DNA of 64,000 nt, taken from positions 2,046,001 through 2,110,000 of the forward strand of contig JAHRBC010000001.1 of the NCBI GenBank assembly GCA_022702545.1. Direction: 5' to 3'. Below the pieces are notes generated by a model. It made no database searches and was not told the DNA's origin. It saw only the letters and a list, made by a program, of their open reading frames with translations. This stretch comes from Phycomyces nitens. Its lineage: Eukaryota; Mucoromycota; Mucoromycetes; Mucorales; Phycomycetaceae. Positions 1 to 12,414 of the stretch are shown in pieces. The translations under genes were made by a program, and so were the position numbers. How positions within the stretch are numbered: the stretch's first letter is position 1; the number at the start of each line of letters is the position of its first letter.

Positions 1-1055
1 CAGACATTTAAAATGGTAAAAGATGAGATATTGATTAAAGAGCAAATATTCTTCTTTCATAATAATAATATGAGAACATAGCTCAACTACAAATCATAAA
101 GGCATCTCTAGGTGTTGATATTGAATTAGTCATCAAAAGATTGCATCAGTTGTATACAAATAGGCCAAGGATTACCCCCAAACAAAGCCTTTGATCGAGT
201 GAAAAGTATATAAACAATATTATACGCATTTTAGATGTTCTAGGCAAAACTAGAGATAATTGCTTGTAATTTTGGCATAAAAAGCGCATTGGTAAATATG
301 TATTCATATTTTTTTTCATATTATCAACAGAATATTACTCAAAAGATCACGTAATAGCCAGCAAAGCCCCATCTACATTTGTGCTCATTAGTAATCTTTC
401 CCCCCAAATTTTTTGCCTAGGTAGTTGAGAAAATATGGTGTAATTGGAGAATTGTGCTGCACAGCTCTGGTTGAATTCTGGCGTTCAGGTACATCCAAAG
501 GTTGGTTTGTGTGTTGAGCTTATTTTAAACAGATAATCTGGCCAAAGTGTATCTTGTGAGGATCAAGATCCTTATCACTACAATTCGCCAATCATATATT
601 GGTGACCATTCAGGACATTTTTGTTTGGGGGGAGCCAATGTATGCCTTGCACTACACATCTTTATATGGGGCTTTGTTAATCTGTCAAGGCTTTACTGTT
701 TCGCGTAACTCCAAAAAAGAGTGCAGTAAAGATGTTTGCCATGATCTCTGAGTTTGAACACTTTGAGATGGTGAATTATGGTCATATGACAAGTGTGATT
801 GCAATCGAAAGGCGTCTACCATTTTAGAATTGGTCAATTGAACTAAATCTTGGAGTCTATATTTTGTAAACTAATTTCAATAGGCTTTTTTCCCAAGATC
901 ATACAACACTGTCAAATTGCTAGGAATGGTGATTGAGCCGAGAATACAATTAGGCTCGTGTGCACTTGTGTACTTGTGAATTGTGGGGGGACTAGAGTGG
1001 CTACAATAAATATAGAGTGTATGCCCATATTGTGGCTATCTATGGAGACTTACAC
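1..1055. other. No gene recognised
   Basis: AT-rich sequence without a convincing exon on either strand. It lies 3' of the minus-strand gene that ends at 1056. Confidence 0.5.
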
Positions 1056-1783
1056 TTAGCACAAAAGTGTAAAAGTAAGCGCAATTCCAGAAAGAAGCGA
1101 CACACACATGACTGGGTAGGTGAGTGATGCAGCAGACACTTTGGGATGGTATTCAACATTGTCCTCGAGATCCCGATTGTCTTTAGGAGCCATTGTATTC
1201 GGATTGGCAGCTGCGGCTTCTGCGTGAGAGTTTGCCAATCTTGGCTCATCAAGGTGAATTGGTGCCTTTGGGGTATTGCCATTCTCACTATTGCTGTCCA
1301 TAGAGGCCGCTCTCCATCTTCTATCTGTCCCACCCTGAGATTGCTGTGTCAGCCCTGACTCTCCATCTACTCTATTTTGAGATTCTATTTCAGCTCCAGG
1401 AAAATCGCATGCCTCATTAACGTATCGCAGTTGGTCTTCCTCTTGAGCTTAAAACACAATCAGCTGTCCATAGGGCTGTATACCACGTACTTACCAAACA
1501 TATCATAGCTATCCCCACACTCAGTGTAACATGCCAAAAGTTGCTTCTGGGCAGAGCATCTGCAGGACGTCATACTGGTAGATTCACATGCGTCAACAGC
1601 AACCCTTCCTGTTTTCATACAGAGTCGGAACCTTTTTTTTAATAATAATAATAGTAATAATAAGCAATATTTATAGGCCATTAGCGCGTGAATAGAGAAT
1701 ATTCCTTACATTATGTTGGTCTCACAAGCATAGGACAGTTTGGCCATTAGGGCGACACCGATCATGAGAAAGGCGAGTTTCAT
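1056..1783 (-). CDS. Small secreted Cys-rich protein, probably GPI-anchored (CFEM-like)
   Basis: Three exons with matching phases. Exon 1 (from the ATG at 1783) encodes a signal peptide, MKLAFLMIGVALMAKLSYA, followed by CETNIM. A GTAAGG intron leads to exon 2, which carries a cysteine cluster (including CRC, CYTEC and, after the second intron, NEAC). The intron at about 1490 (GTAAGT...TTTTAAG) joins DMF to AQEED in frame. Exon 3 is Ser/Asn/Pro-rich and ends in a hydrophobic tail (VMCVSLLSGIALTFTLLC), as expected of a GPI-attachment signal. The regular cysteine spacing with an acidic residue run resembles CFEM-type cell-surface proteins, but I cannot confirm the eight-cysteine pattern. Predicted location is the plasma membrane or wall; function unknown. 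Confidence 0.72.
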
Positions 1784-2008
1784 ATCAGAAAGTTGGTAAA
1801 AAAGGCAAAAAATAGAAAAAGACCAACTAGCATTCCCTCTAGTCATTAGGCTCTCTCTCTAGTCAGATTCTAAACATATATGTATTTACTCCAGTCCGTG
1901 AGTAATAAGCAGTATTGCCAAGAGATAATATATGTAGATGAAAAGAGTGTACAATGTAAATAATAATAAGCCATGCAATAATAATGTAAGAATAAAATGT
2001 AAAAGGGT

Positions 2009-5000
2009 CTAGAGTTTAAAGGTAATGCGGTTCTTTGGGTCGTTTTTGCTTCTCTTGATTGCCCAGTTGCGAACAATCCAGAGAACAATTACACGTTCCC
2101 AGATGATATTTGTCAGGCAGTTTGCCAGAACAAATCCCCACAATTTCCAGCGGAACTGTTTCGGAAGCACATTATGGCCAAATGCAGAATTGTATGGTTC
2201 AATATTCCACCATGGCATAGGATATCCAAGTTCATTATGCAATACGTCTGGATCACCGCAGTTGATGCGGAACTAATGGGGGGGTCGTCATTAGGAACCA
2301 TAGATTAAACCAAGCTCAACTTACAATACAGCTATAGGGATTCGGGTCGGCAAGGGTAATAAAACTGGTGCTAATGAAAAAGCAAGACCATACAAACACC
2401 AGGATGTAGTTGCGCCACCATGACTGTCTAAAGACCGAGCCAAAGTTTACAATGGCTCCATTGTTGAAAAATTGAAAGATTATGACAATCGAGATCACTT
2501 CAGACTCATAGTTATCACCCAAGAGCCACCATTTTGCAGAATCAATGGAGGAGCTATCAAACTCATTGCATACAAACCAGTCTTGTTGGAATAGCCAAGC
2601 AACACTTTTGAAAGATATATCAGTATTCTGGAATCAATGTTCTTAATTACTTTACCTGCTTACAATGAACCAAAAGTTGATAAATATTACTCCCAAACAA
2701 GAGGCCAAGGTGTATACCCCCAATGGTTTGGCAGTCGGCCGTGATGGGCACAATCTCTTGGCAGGTTTTGCCTGAGTGATTGCAAATGTCATGGTGGTCG
2801 TAATGAAGCCTAGAACCGTCATTTTTATGAGATTTCACGAAATGGCAAAAGTTGATAGAGAGATCAACGTACCATCGATAGTAATCCAGATCGATTGGGG
2901 TGCAATTACAGTAAAATAAAACATGATAAGTTCCCAAAAAGCCATGGATTCACCATAGAGAATAAGAAACTTGTAGTTTGCAAAACTTGTAGCCAAGGCT
3001 GACCGACCCTGTCTCAATAGCTCTACACACTGCATCACAGACCTAAAGACAATACAAGTCAGGAATCTTATTTCACAAAATCAATATTTACCTATTGCTT
3101 GTACTGAATGGAGAAACGATGGATGCCTCGGCCTCAGATAGTGCTAGACCAACATGCGCAGCCCTCAAGGCACCACAGTCATTTCCACCATCTCCACACA
3201 TTGCCGTAACTCCCTTTTCCATATGAAGTTGGACACATTCAACCTTGTGGTTGGGCGTCATACGTGCAAACACACGCGTATAAAATAAGAACTTTCGAAT
3301 CACATCTTGTTCAAGAAGCATATCAAACGCTTTTCCTGTCATGGCCAATTCTACTGTTTTCATTTCAACCCTCTTGAAATCATCCTCGAGTACGTGATCA
3401 ATGTCAACCTCTTTTTCTGAATCTATGTCGGTCCAAACCACGTTTCCATCCTTAATGTCACCCAGAATAACACGCTGGCCTGGCCCCATCATGCCACATT
3501 GCCGTGCAACAAATATTCCTGTCAGTGCCGTGTCTCCAGTGATCATTACTGTGCGAACATCTCCCTCCTTTAATTCTGCAATGGCTTCTGTTGTATCATC
3601 CTTGAGGATATTGCGAAATAGAACAAAGCCTGAAAAGTTGCACAAGGATTCCATGTCTTCTCTGGCCATTGACTTGATTTCTTCCATTGTGATATCTTCT
3701 CCAAGCACCCCAAGATTACGATGGGCCAGTGCGAGTACATAGCATCCTTCTCGAGCATAATCTGCTGCAGTACGATCGTAATAGACTGGAATGGATTGTG
3801 GGCGAGAAAGCTGTTTGATACGTTCAAATGACCCTTTGAGAAATACGTGTACTCTATCTGTAGATGTATCCAGGACAGTAACAGATTGTGATGCACGGGA
3901 ATGTATAAACTCAAATCGTCGAAGGACATGTACAGGAGGCCGCTTTTCGTCAGGGTTTCCAGAGGGTGGAATAAGGGTATCGAGGAATTCTGGACCGGTA
4001 GGTGGCAAAAGTTCCCAATTCATTGCATTAAATGACTCAATGTCGACTGGATTGCCAATATACTGACCATGTACCTTTGTAACTGCGTGACAGGTTGCGA
4101 TACCCATGGCAAAGATATGTTGCATGTTCAGTGGACTATCTTGCCTTTCTTCAAAGGGCATCGTCAAGTCTAGAGGTGCCCTGGCACTTCCATAGAAATC
4201 AAGACCTTCGCGAGTCAAGGTGCCAGTTTTGTCGAAACAGAATATACGGACTTTTCCGGATAGATTTATACGAGGCAAATCGATGCAAAGGATGTTTTTG
4301 GTGCGCAGACGAGCCGCACAGACAGACTGGTTGATAGTAAAGGCAGCAGGTAAAAGAGGAGAGAATATCTGGGACATGACAAATACACCATAATACCAAC
4401 TAGTGATATTGCCCCGTCCCATCAAATACAGCGAAAGAGAAAACGCAACTGCACCCCAAATAAGTAGGATAGCAATGGCTACCTTTAGATGTTCGTGGAA
4501 AATAAAGCTAATTGGTGCTGGGAAAAGGATTTTGTGGATCAAGGTGCCCTTTTCACTAGTGATTCCAGTACGCAGCACTACTGCCACCACACTGTCTTTG
4601 CCGTGGGATGGCATGGTTTGAGATACAAGTGTACCTGCGAATAGAGTGTTTGATTTTCCGGGACCATCTGGCTGGTATGGGGAATCGTCTTTTGGAATCG
4701 CAAATTTTCTGATTGGCATGGCTTCACCTGTTAATGAAGACTCATTGACGACTACGGATCCGCACAAAAGAACAGAATCGCACGGTAATTTTTCATGTTC
4801 GCATACAATAAATACATCTCCTGGGACCAGTGTAGAACTCGATATGTCTTGTTGCCATTCTCCATCTCTCAGGACACTGACGTTCATTACATCCTCTGCC
4901 ATTTCCTTGATTCGATACTCGGCTCTCAATCTTAAAATCACTCGGATGATTGCTGACAAGAGAATTATGCCGGTCTGAACTAATCCCATGGGATAATACT

Positions 5001-6760
5001 GGAAATAACTTTTTTTTTGTTTTATTTTGTTCTTGCAATTAGCTTCTTGACAATATTTGATTCACAAATACTTACTACCAGACCCACATACACATCATTT
5101 GGTAGAGATAGAGAAATGAACTGAACCTATCAAAACGTAAGGACCTCCTTCAATCGCTCGGGGCTACTTACTCTTGGATAATGGCGAGCGGAATTGTCGG
5201 CACATTGACTGGGATGATATTTGGACCCAGTAATTCTTGTCGAAGTTCTGCTTCACTACTATCAAGACCACTTGACCATTTGTGAATCGCACTGTTGGTT
5301 GTCCCGAGGCTGAATGCATAGGGTTCGAATCTATTCTTGTCATTGAGTACATAACGCATGCACTGGTATTCAAAATAACGACGTTTCTGTGCAGTTTGGC
5401 TGATTGGGCAGGACTCTACCAAAATGTCCATTCTATTATGGATATACTTTTTGTAAATATTCCGGAATTGACTTGGATTTAGTAACAAGCACGAACTTCT
5501 TACCCAAGCCTCCTGGAGATACGTTGCTCAAGGATGCCGATCTTGGAAATCCAAGTGTCCCCATCATTCAAAAATACAATATCATCCTGTCGGCGCTCTA
5601 CTTGAATTACTGGGCTATCGTAAACGTACGATTCTATGCGGAAATAGTTCCGTATTGTTCTCCGTTTTAGCATTACTATGCAAAACCAGGCAGCTGATAT
5701 GTGCCAGACCGCACAAAAGATCTTTGAAGACGAGTCTGAAGACAAAAAGGTCGAAAACTTTGGTCCATTGAGGGTACCGTCTAGACAATAGAAAGTTAGA
5801 GCTGGTCAAGAGAATGGTCTACATACAATAGTCGCCCACCAGACAACCAAGAAACACCAAGAACAAAAGGGTGGTGACGACGACCGATCCAAAACCAAAC
5901 AGACCAAAATAGTCGTTGCGGAATCCACGGAATACAAGATTCTGGGATTCGCAGATGCTGGTGCTTGGAGTTTCGTCGTCTATGCTCATCAGTGTATCCG
6001 AACGAATGTGGGATTTTAGTGGTGAGACGGTTTCTGTCAAGGTTTCCTCCTTTTCATTGATACCGTCCTTGGGTATAATGAGTTTGGGAGCTCTTGTGTT
6101 CTTTTGATGCCTATAGAATCTGGCTTCTCGGATTGTTTTGTAGATATGCCACATTACCAATAGTAGGGCCTCAAATCCTGTCATTGACCAGATGGCTATC
6201 CACATTGGTTCCCTAAATGTGAACTTTTGGGCAGGTAAGACTGGACACTGCCTCCAGACTGGTGTTCCATCAAAGGAGCCCCAATTGGCTGTGTTCTCAA
6301 GCCCTGTGGCAGCTGCGCAGAGATTCTGGGTCTGGTTAACTTGGTTTTGAGGGTCAAAGTGAGTGATGTTGATCTGTTGACCAGCAGCACATGGTACATA
6401 GTTTGAAAGCACAGAGGCACTGTCGCACAGGCAGAGATTTGGTATTGTATCACAAGAGGGCTTGCAGGTTCCGTCGTTGCAAAACAAAAGACCGTTTGGA
6501 CATGAAGGTGCGAGTAGGGCAGGACAGAGATCGTGATCTGGCACACACAGGAGAGGACAATTGACATTATTCTTTGAATGAAGAGGACAGGTATTTCCGT
6601 ATCTATCACGATCGTTTGCTATAGTAATATATAAGTGTCAAATAAAATGTGAGAATATTGCCCTTTTAGACCAAGTGTTACCAATCTCAAATAGCGGCAA
6701 TGCTCTAATGCCTGCCACAATAAAAGAGGTATAAACGAGACCGAGGATAATCACTCTCAT
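2009..6760 (-). CDS. P5B-type P-type ATPase (ATP13A/Ypk9-like) with Cys-rich N-terminal domain
   Basis: Polytopic ATPase of about 1,300 residues read from at least nine exons. The largest runs from 4989 to 3088 and holds the A-domain SLTGEA loop, the phosphorylation motif DKTGTLT (catalytic Asp), the TGD segment and the hinge GDGGNDCGAL. Later exons give the LSEAEAS segment and the M5-M10 helices, ending ...KNRITFKL at 2009. P5B pumps (ATP13A2, Ypk9) move polyamines or cations in vacuole/lysosome-type membranes; that role is inferred from family. Two oddities: the protein starts with a signal-peptide-like segment (MRVIILGLVYTSFIVAGIRA) and a roughly 120-residue Cys-rich region (CPLHSK, CNDGTCKPSC) before its first clear membrane helix; and the M4 motif reads SPLLPA where P5B enzymes usually have PPALP. 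Some splice joins near 5472-5503 and 2628-2663 imply introns of only 32 and 36 nt. Confidence 0.9.
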
Positions 6761-6813
6761 GTCTGGCGCTCTTGGAAGGTGAGAGGTAAGATCAGAGAGG
6801 GTGTTATGCTCAA

Positions 6814-6852
6814 GTATGTATATATGTATATATGTATATGTATATATATATA
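6814..6852. repeat. TA/TATG microsatellite
   Basis: Alternating tatgtata/tatata tract just upstream of the ATPase start codon, within its likely promoter. Confidence 0.85.
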
Positions 6853-7363
6853 GGTCTTGGTCTTTGTGAAGTCCGGGAGAAGAAGAAGGAAAATGAAGGA
6901 CGAATAAACACAAGTAACCATTGGTTTTTTTTTCTAATACCCGACGCCAGGCGTCACAACTCTCTTGGCCTTTCTCCCCTAAAAGATGGCAAAACCGAAC
7001 CAGAAGTGTCCACAACTCCGCATTCCAAAACCAAAAGAAGGATCTTCTTTACACAGTGCAGTACTTACAGAAAGCAATGTCATGGCCAATCAGAATCTAT
7101 ATCTTGTATTTTGCAACAGGTTTGTTTAGAAATCATGATTATTCAAACAGATTAGAGAGCCACTTGTTTGGATTTCAATTTGTTGTGATTTAACATCATA
7201 AATATTTGCGAATATGATGGAAACATGGTTGGTCAGAATTGGCCTGTTAAAAATACAGAAAAGAAAAAGGCTGTAGTCGAGTATATTTCACACTAGATTG
7301 TCCAATGTTAACCAACCTAGATGTCCAAGGCACCCTTGAGACCTGAAATAAACCAGCTTGCAA

Positions 7364-7389
7364 GTATATATATATATATATATATATAT
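7364..7389. repeat. (TA)n microsatellite
   Basis: Uninterrupted TA dinucleotide run of about 26 bases in intergenic DNA. Confidence 0.9.
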
Positions 7390-8469
7390 TATTAACGTTT
7401 TTCCCTTTGCCAAAGTAATTTGATACAACTGTAGCCTTGTATAAATAAACTGACCTTTTTTGTGTGATAGACATTCTAGGTTTCCCTTGCAAAGTGACCA
7501 AATCAGCAACCGATAATTATCTGGAGGATTCGATATTGCACGGCGACATGGAGTTAGTTTAGCCAAAGTAGCCTTATAATGGCCATGGTGTTATTTGTCT
7601 TGGGAATTCAACTGTTGCAAGCAAAGTAGACGCGTATATACTGCAAGGGATCCTAGTAATGGATATCGACCGAGTGAGAGCAGCTTCAACGGCAATGATA
7701 TTTGCCTAGTATTTTATTGGACATTTTAACTTTGAAAAAGCTAGAGTAAAAAGAGAAGCAACGTGAATAGAAAGACCAGAATTCAACATCTTATAGAGTG
7801 TCTCTTTTGGAGTTTTGTAACCAGTGTGGATGTTCTTAATCGATGGATTCCAAAAGTGAAATCGCATTGTTTTTTGGTGATGTATTTCATGCCCAATTAA
7901 TTTAGGATTGAAACTGAAACATATTGAATTATCCGATATTCTGGAATATTAAAATATTTGGATCTCACAAGGGTTATCAGCAATCGATTATTGCCGCAGT
8001 GGTACCATATTGTCATTAGTGCGCAATATAATGTATTTATTCTAAAGTAATTATACGTATATTAAAGAATTCTGTATTCTGTATTCTACAAAAGTCCAAG
8101 TTCATGTTGAGATCCAAAAATAATAACTAGTGTGCTTACCGACCCGAATGCTATCACCATGATACGTATCCTAACCAAAGCCCCTTGCATAATCAGCATC
8201 TAATCCCGTCAATCTATCTAGACTGCCAAAAAGAGCCCATAATATCTTGTTTTTGTTTTTTGAAAAAATAATAATCCCACTATACGATAATAAAGAGGTT
8301 CTAACAGTAGTATACTCGGAACCTCTAACCTAAGCCTCTTCCCCCCCTTTTTTTTTTACCATGATCCTTGTGATAAGACCACCTGGTTGGTGGAGACTCG
8401 ATCCGTTTTTATAGAGACATCTCTGAGCCCATAAAGAATCTTGCCAAATACTTTTTTTTTTTCAAAAAA

Positions 8470-9072
8470 CCAAAAACCATAATACCACTTTTCAGTAGGC
8501 ATCCCATGGCTTTATTCATAGCGTTTTCCAAATCTCCTGATTAGTCTTCTGGAACTGTCTTTGCCCTTGTTACGAAGGTGCAATTCTTCAGACAAAACCG
8601 CAATTTTCCATTGTTCATCTGTTAGGTTGGCTCGCTTAGCCGAACGAATCCTAGCCTTTTTATGCCTTTCAATCGTCAAGGGCTTTTTTGCGGCAATAGG
8701 AGATTGCAAGTTAAGTCGCTTGAGCGAGGAAATCACAGTGTCTTTACAGACGACGATACCCATGCCGGCTAATGATGATTTGAGCTGATTGTAAGAGGCA
8801 AATGGATCCTCTCGAATGAGTCTTTCCAAGTGCCTCTCTGCCCTCACGTCTACTTTCCTTGGTGCCCCAGTTGACTTACGAGGCATAGGACTGCCGGTTT
8901 CCCTGATACGTTTTACGATGTTCTGAACTGTGGACCGATTCATTCCAACAGCCTCTGCAATCTTGTTGAGGGAAAGGTTTTCTTTGGTAAGCTTGTGGAC
9001 TTGCCAAAACTTTGTTTCATCTCGCGCCATGTAAGGACCACGGATGTTTTTTGGTGAATCCTCAGTCGACAT
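8470..9072 (-). pseudogene. Decayed Tc1-like transposase, N-terminal two thirds
   Basis: The open part (9072-8512, 186 codons) starts MSTEDSPKNIRG and contains the Tc1 helix-turn-helix pair: LSLNKIAEAVGMNRSTVQNI, then a GAPRKVD linker and a second HTH around PFASYNQLKSSLAG. The expected first catalytic segment (usually W-S-D-E-S) reads VLSEELHL, so the first Asp is Glu. A stop follows ...RRFGKRYE. Just past it, in frame, KSGIMVFGF echoes the family's G-G-S-V-M-V-W-G segment, after which the sequence becomes poly-T. Full-length relatives have about 340 residues, so the second and third catalytic residues are gone. I found no terminal inverted repeats. A dead copy, distinct from the element at 47.7 kb. 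Confidence 0.82.
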
Positions 9073-9920
9073 TTTATTAGTTTGGAAATGTAGTATTTAC
9101 TTTGAAGAGTATTCGGTTTCGTCAGCTTGGTCAGTATTAAAGATTGTTCTGTGTGACTACTAATTTGCCACGATCCATAAACAGAGTATCCACATTTGCA
9201 TATCCCTATAATAATTGTTCTCCATAGTTTTCCAGTAACTTGTTGCAAAGGTAAAATGAATTTGTTTCTGGGCATCTTGGCCAAATAAAAAGTATATGTA
9301 TCCAACTTGTGAATACAGAGAAATCAGTTTTGGAATATGCACTCTTTTTTTTTGTAAAACTATTTTAATCTACGACATTTGACTTGCAAATCAGACGGGA
9401 ATATGTGGGTTAATATTGTATCGGCGACTGTATTTAAAACTCCAACACATTGATTTTTTGAAAAGCTTGTATTTCACTATAGATTTAATACATTTGTAGG
9501 CTTTCTATCCAAGCCATGCAATAAACAAAAGCGCAATTGGTACCATTGGGATCAATAACATAGACCATCTCAACAAGAATATATCATCCTAAAGTATAGA
9601 CTGTACCTGAATGCAAAAGCATAGAGATAATTCTACGACGTCACATTTCGGTTTTTGTTATTGACAATTAGCCAACATTGGTTAAAAACACAAGGCAGAT
9701 ACAATAGTAATCAACAAATCTAATAGAAACTCCAAGAGTCTAATTATTGTGTATTAAAATATAGTCTATAGAGTAGCAGCATTTGGCCTACAAAGGGAAA
9801 GAAAATAAAAATAAAAAGGTGAATTGGCGTAAAATAAGAATAAGCAATACTTTTTTTTTCTCAATACAATCACTCAACTCTCTTCTTAAAGTACCGCTTC
9901 TGTCTTGGGCACTGCTCATA
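9073..9920. other. Intergenic, no gene recognised
   Basis: AT-rich sequence between the transposase relic and the Sgf73-like gene. The right part should contain the promoter of the latter. Nothing else recognisable. Confidence 0.45.
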
Positions 9921-11767
9921 ATGTCAAACGCAAGACTCAATGCCAAACGAATTGGTAATAATAATTAGAATAATCTAAAGACGATCATCACATAATAATA
10001 AAATATAAAGCCAAAAACCATGAAATTCTCTTTCTATACATATATATATATATATTTGGTTTTTTTTTGGGTTTTCTGTACTGACATTATAAAAACTTGG
10101 CATCCTCTAGATGTTTTTTCAGAAGAACAACAAGACATTCTGAGACAAAAGGGATCTGAGATTGAGCAATTGCAGACAAGTAAACAAATGAAATTTAGGC
10201 CAAGAAAATTAAATGGTTTAACAATGAGGATTGCATTCTAGACATTAATCGCTTGTCGAATCCACTCTCTGAAAATGCACCCAAAGGATGGGCACATCAT
10301 ATCTCACCCAATACCCTCTCTCTTTTCCAAGGGGATTCTCAATGGAATACGCTTTCGTTGAATAGCAATAACCAATTGTTAAGCAACAGTAGCAGTTCAT
10401 TAAACTGGAATGGATTGCAATGGGATAGAATGACAAGTGTAGTGAATCCTGAATACAAGGGTAATTATCAGGACATAAACTGCAATTTTAACACGTGTAT
10501 ATATGTTCATATCTTTTTTTAAAAAAAAACAAGATGTGTCTGATATGGACCACCAACTCGACTCAGCTACCATGCTGAACTCTAGAGATCGTAAAATGTT
10601 TGGAGTAATGCCAATGAAAGAAGAGATTGTGATGGTCAAATGCACTCAATGTGAAAGACCAATCCTGAGCAGTAGTTTTAGCCAGCACGCAGGTAAATAT
10701 AGTGATTGAAAATAGAGTGGCCAAACAAACTTGTTATAGATTCATGTCATGTCAAGACCGATTTATCTTTTGGTGGACCACTTACACCTCTCCCATCACA
10801 TTATGGCAACCAAAGAGAGCTTGTGGCCAACGAACTTGCCTCGGATGACGAGGACAGTGATAGTAGCGTGCGAAACAGGAAGTACGGGAACAAATTGAAG
10901 AATAAGCACGAGTCAGGTAGACGAAATGATAGCATTGGTTCTTTGGAAGGTGGGTGGGATAAGATAGAGAATATACGCCCAGGATATCTTATCAAGGATA
11001 GTTTTGTAGAACCTGAGACCAGCCAGTTCAAACGAGCTCTGTCGCCTAATCAAGCCAGCCAAAAAGCTAAAAAGAAGACCAAGAAGGAAAAACAAAAGAA
11101 TAAGGGCATGTCCAAACAAAAAGGTAAACAGGGCATAAGATCTACACATCTTTGGTTATCAAGAAAGATAACACAAGACATTTAGGTCCTCTAGATCTCG
11201 ATCGTCAATGTGGTGTTCTACAGGGACCCAATTCTACACCTTGTACTCGATCGCTAACCTGCAAGAGCCACTCGATGGGGGCCAAGCGAGCGGTCGAAGG
11301 ACGGTCTCAGGCTTACAATGAGCTTCTGGCAGCCTACCAAAAGAAAGGAGTAGGGAGGCCACAAGGTAAATGCTTGATAAGACCCAATGGTGATTAATTG
11401 GTTTGTAATATATATATATATAGTTGCCATTGGCATGCCAATAGAAAATACCTTGGGCTCGCCTGGAATTGGACACTTGAAGCCAAAGCTTGGCAATAAT
11501 AATAATAATAATATGGCTGGCTTTGGGATGCCAGACATTGCTCTCCATGATAAGCAGGCCGGGTCTGATGAAGAAGTCGATTGTGTGATCAGGGCTATCA
11601 CCAACCACTGCAGTTTCCCTCTTGCCCAACGGTCTGTCAATCTTTACAAGCGTAGACAGAGGGCATTTAGGGTTGGAGACATCCTGCGGGTTGCGATTAC
11701 ACCAAAGTCTACTGGAATCGTGTTTACTGACGCAATCGATACAACCATGCTTTCCCACAGCATGTAA
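9921..11767 (+). CDS. SGF73: SAGA DUB-module subunit, Sgf73/ataxin-7-like (SCA7 domain)
   Basis: About seven exons with consistent phases. Two family landmarks are visible. The first is an N-terminal zinc finger, [18 protein letters not shown]...CH, as in the Sgf73/ataxin-7 segment that docks the Ubp8 deubiquitinase module. The second is the SCA7 domain, [20 protein letters not shown] followed by [13 protein letters not shown], which anchors the module to SAGA. Between them are an acidic DDEDSDSS stretch and a Lys-rich [15 protein letters not shown] segment. Downstream is an Asn run from (AAT)n and a C-terminal region ending DTTMLSHSM. Predicted nuclear, acting in histone H2B deubiquitination. 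The short first exon ([11 protein letters not shown]) joined to DVFSEEQQ by a 155-nt intron is the least certain part. Confidence 0.85.
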
Positions 11768-12414
11768 ATAAATGTACAAAGATATAATTGTAATAAAACA
11801 AAATGTAAATATAAAAATATAATATTTCTACAAATAATATCTTATTTTAGACTGCCAGATAACCAATGAATAGCCATCAAAATCTCCTGGAGCCCCCCCA
11901 AGATTGGTATCATTTCAGATAGATCCACGTGGCTGGTTTGGTTCAGTGTGTTACTGGGGGACGTCAAGGGAGCAAAGACACACATTGAAGTAGAAAGATG
12001 CTTCTAATGAAACAGTGGTATATGTTACACTTGTGAATCAATCTCAAAAATAAAATAACCCTCAAGCCATGTGATCCAATGTTCTGTATAGCGTTTCATG
12101 GCAACCAAAAAAGAAATACAAGCCAACAATCTGGCAGGCTCTGTGGTACACTAGTAAAATACCAAATAAATATACAAAATCCCAAGCCCACAAATCCAAG
12201 TACAACCACACAAATACTCTATTCTCTTTTTCTTCTTCTTCTTCTTCTTCTTTTCTTTTTTCTCTTATAAATACCAATTCTGCATATCGAATAAACCAAA
12301 AAATAAAAATGCAAACACCTGTACAAAGGTAGGTAGACAAGATTATTTGATAGTTCATATGTTAACCTTTTCATTTGAAAAAAAAGACAATGTACCTTAC
12401 CTCCAATCTCAGTC
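11768..12414. other. Intergenic with (TTC)n tract at 12230-12252
   Basis: Between two plus-strand genes: 3' region of the Sgf73-like gene and promoter of the GATA factor. A pyrimidine (TTC)n run precedes the GATA gene by about 165 bases. No coding sequence seen. Confidence 0.6.

Larger units (their letters stand above)
6761..8469. other. Intergenic, no gene recognised
   Basis: Upstream of the ATPase start. Contains AT microsatellites and homopolymer runs (poly-C/T near 8340, poly-T near 8452). No exon, tRNA or transposon end could be supported. Confidence 0.5.

Noticed and set aside
5320..5335. Another B-box-like ggttcgaat
   Set aside because: Part of the ATPase exon (complement encodes RFEPY); no tRNA fold.
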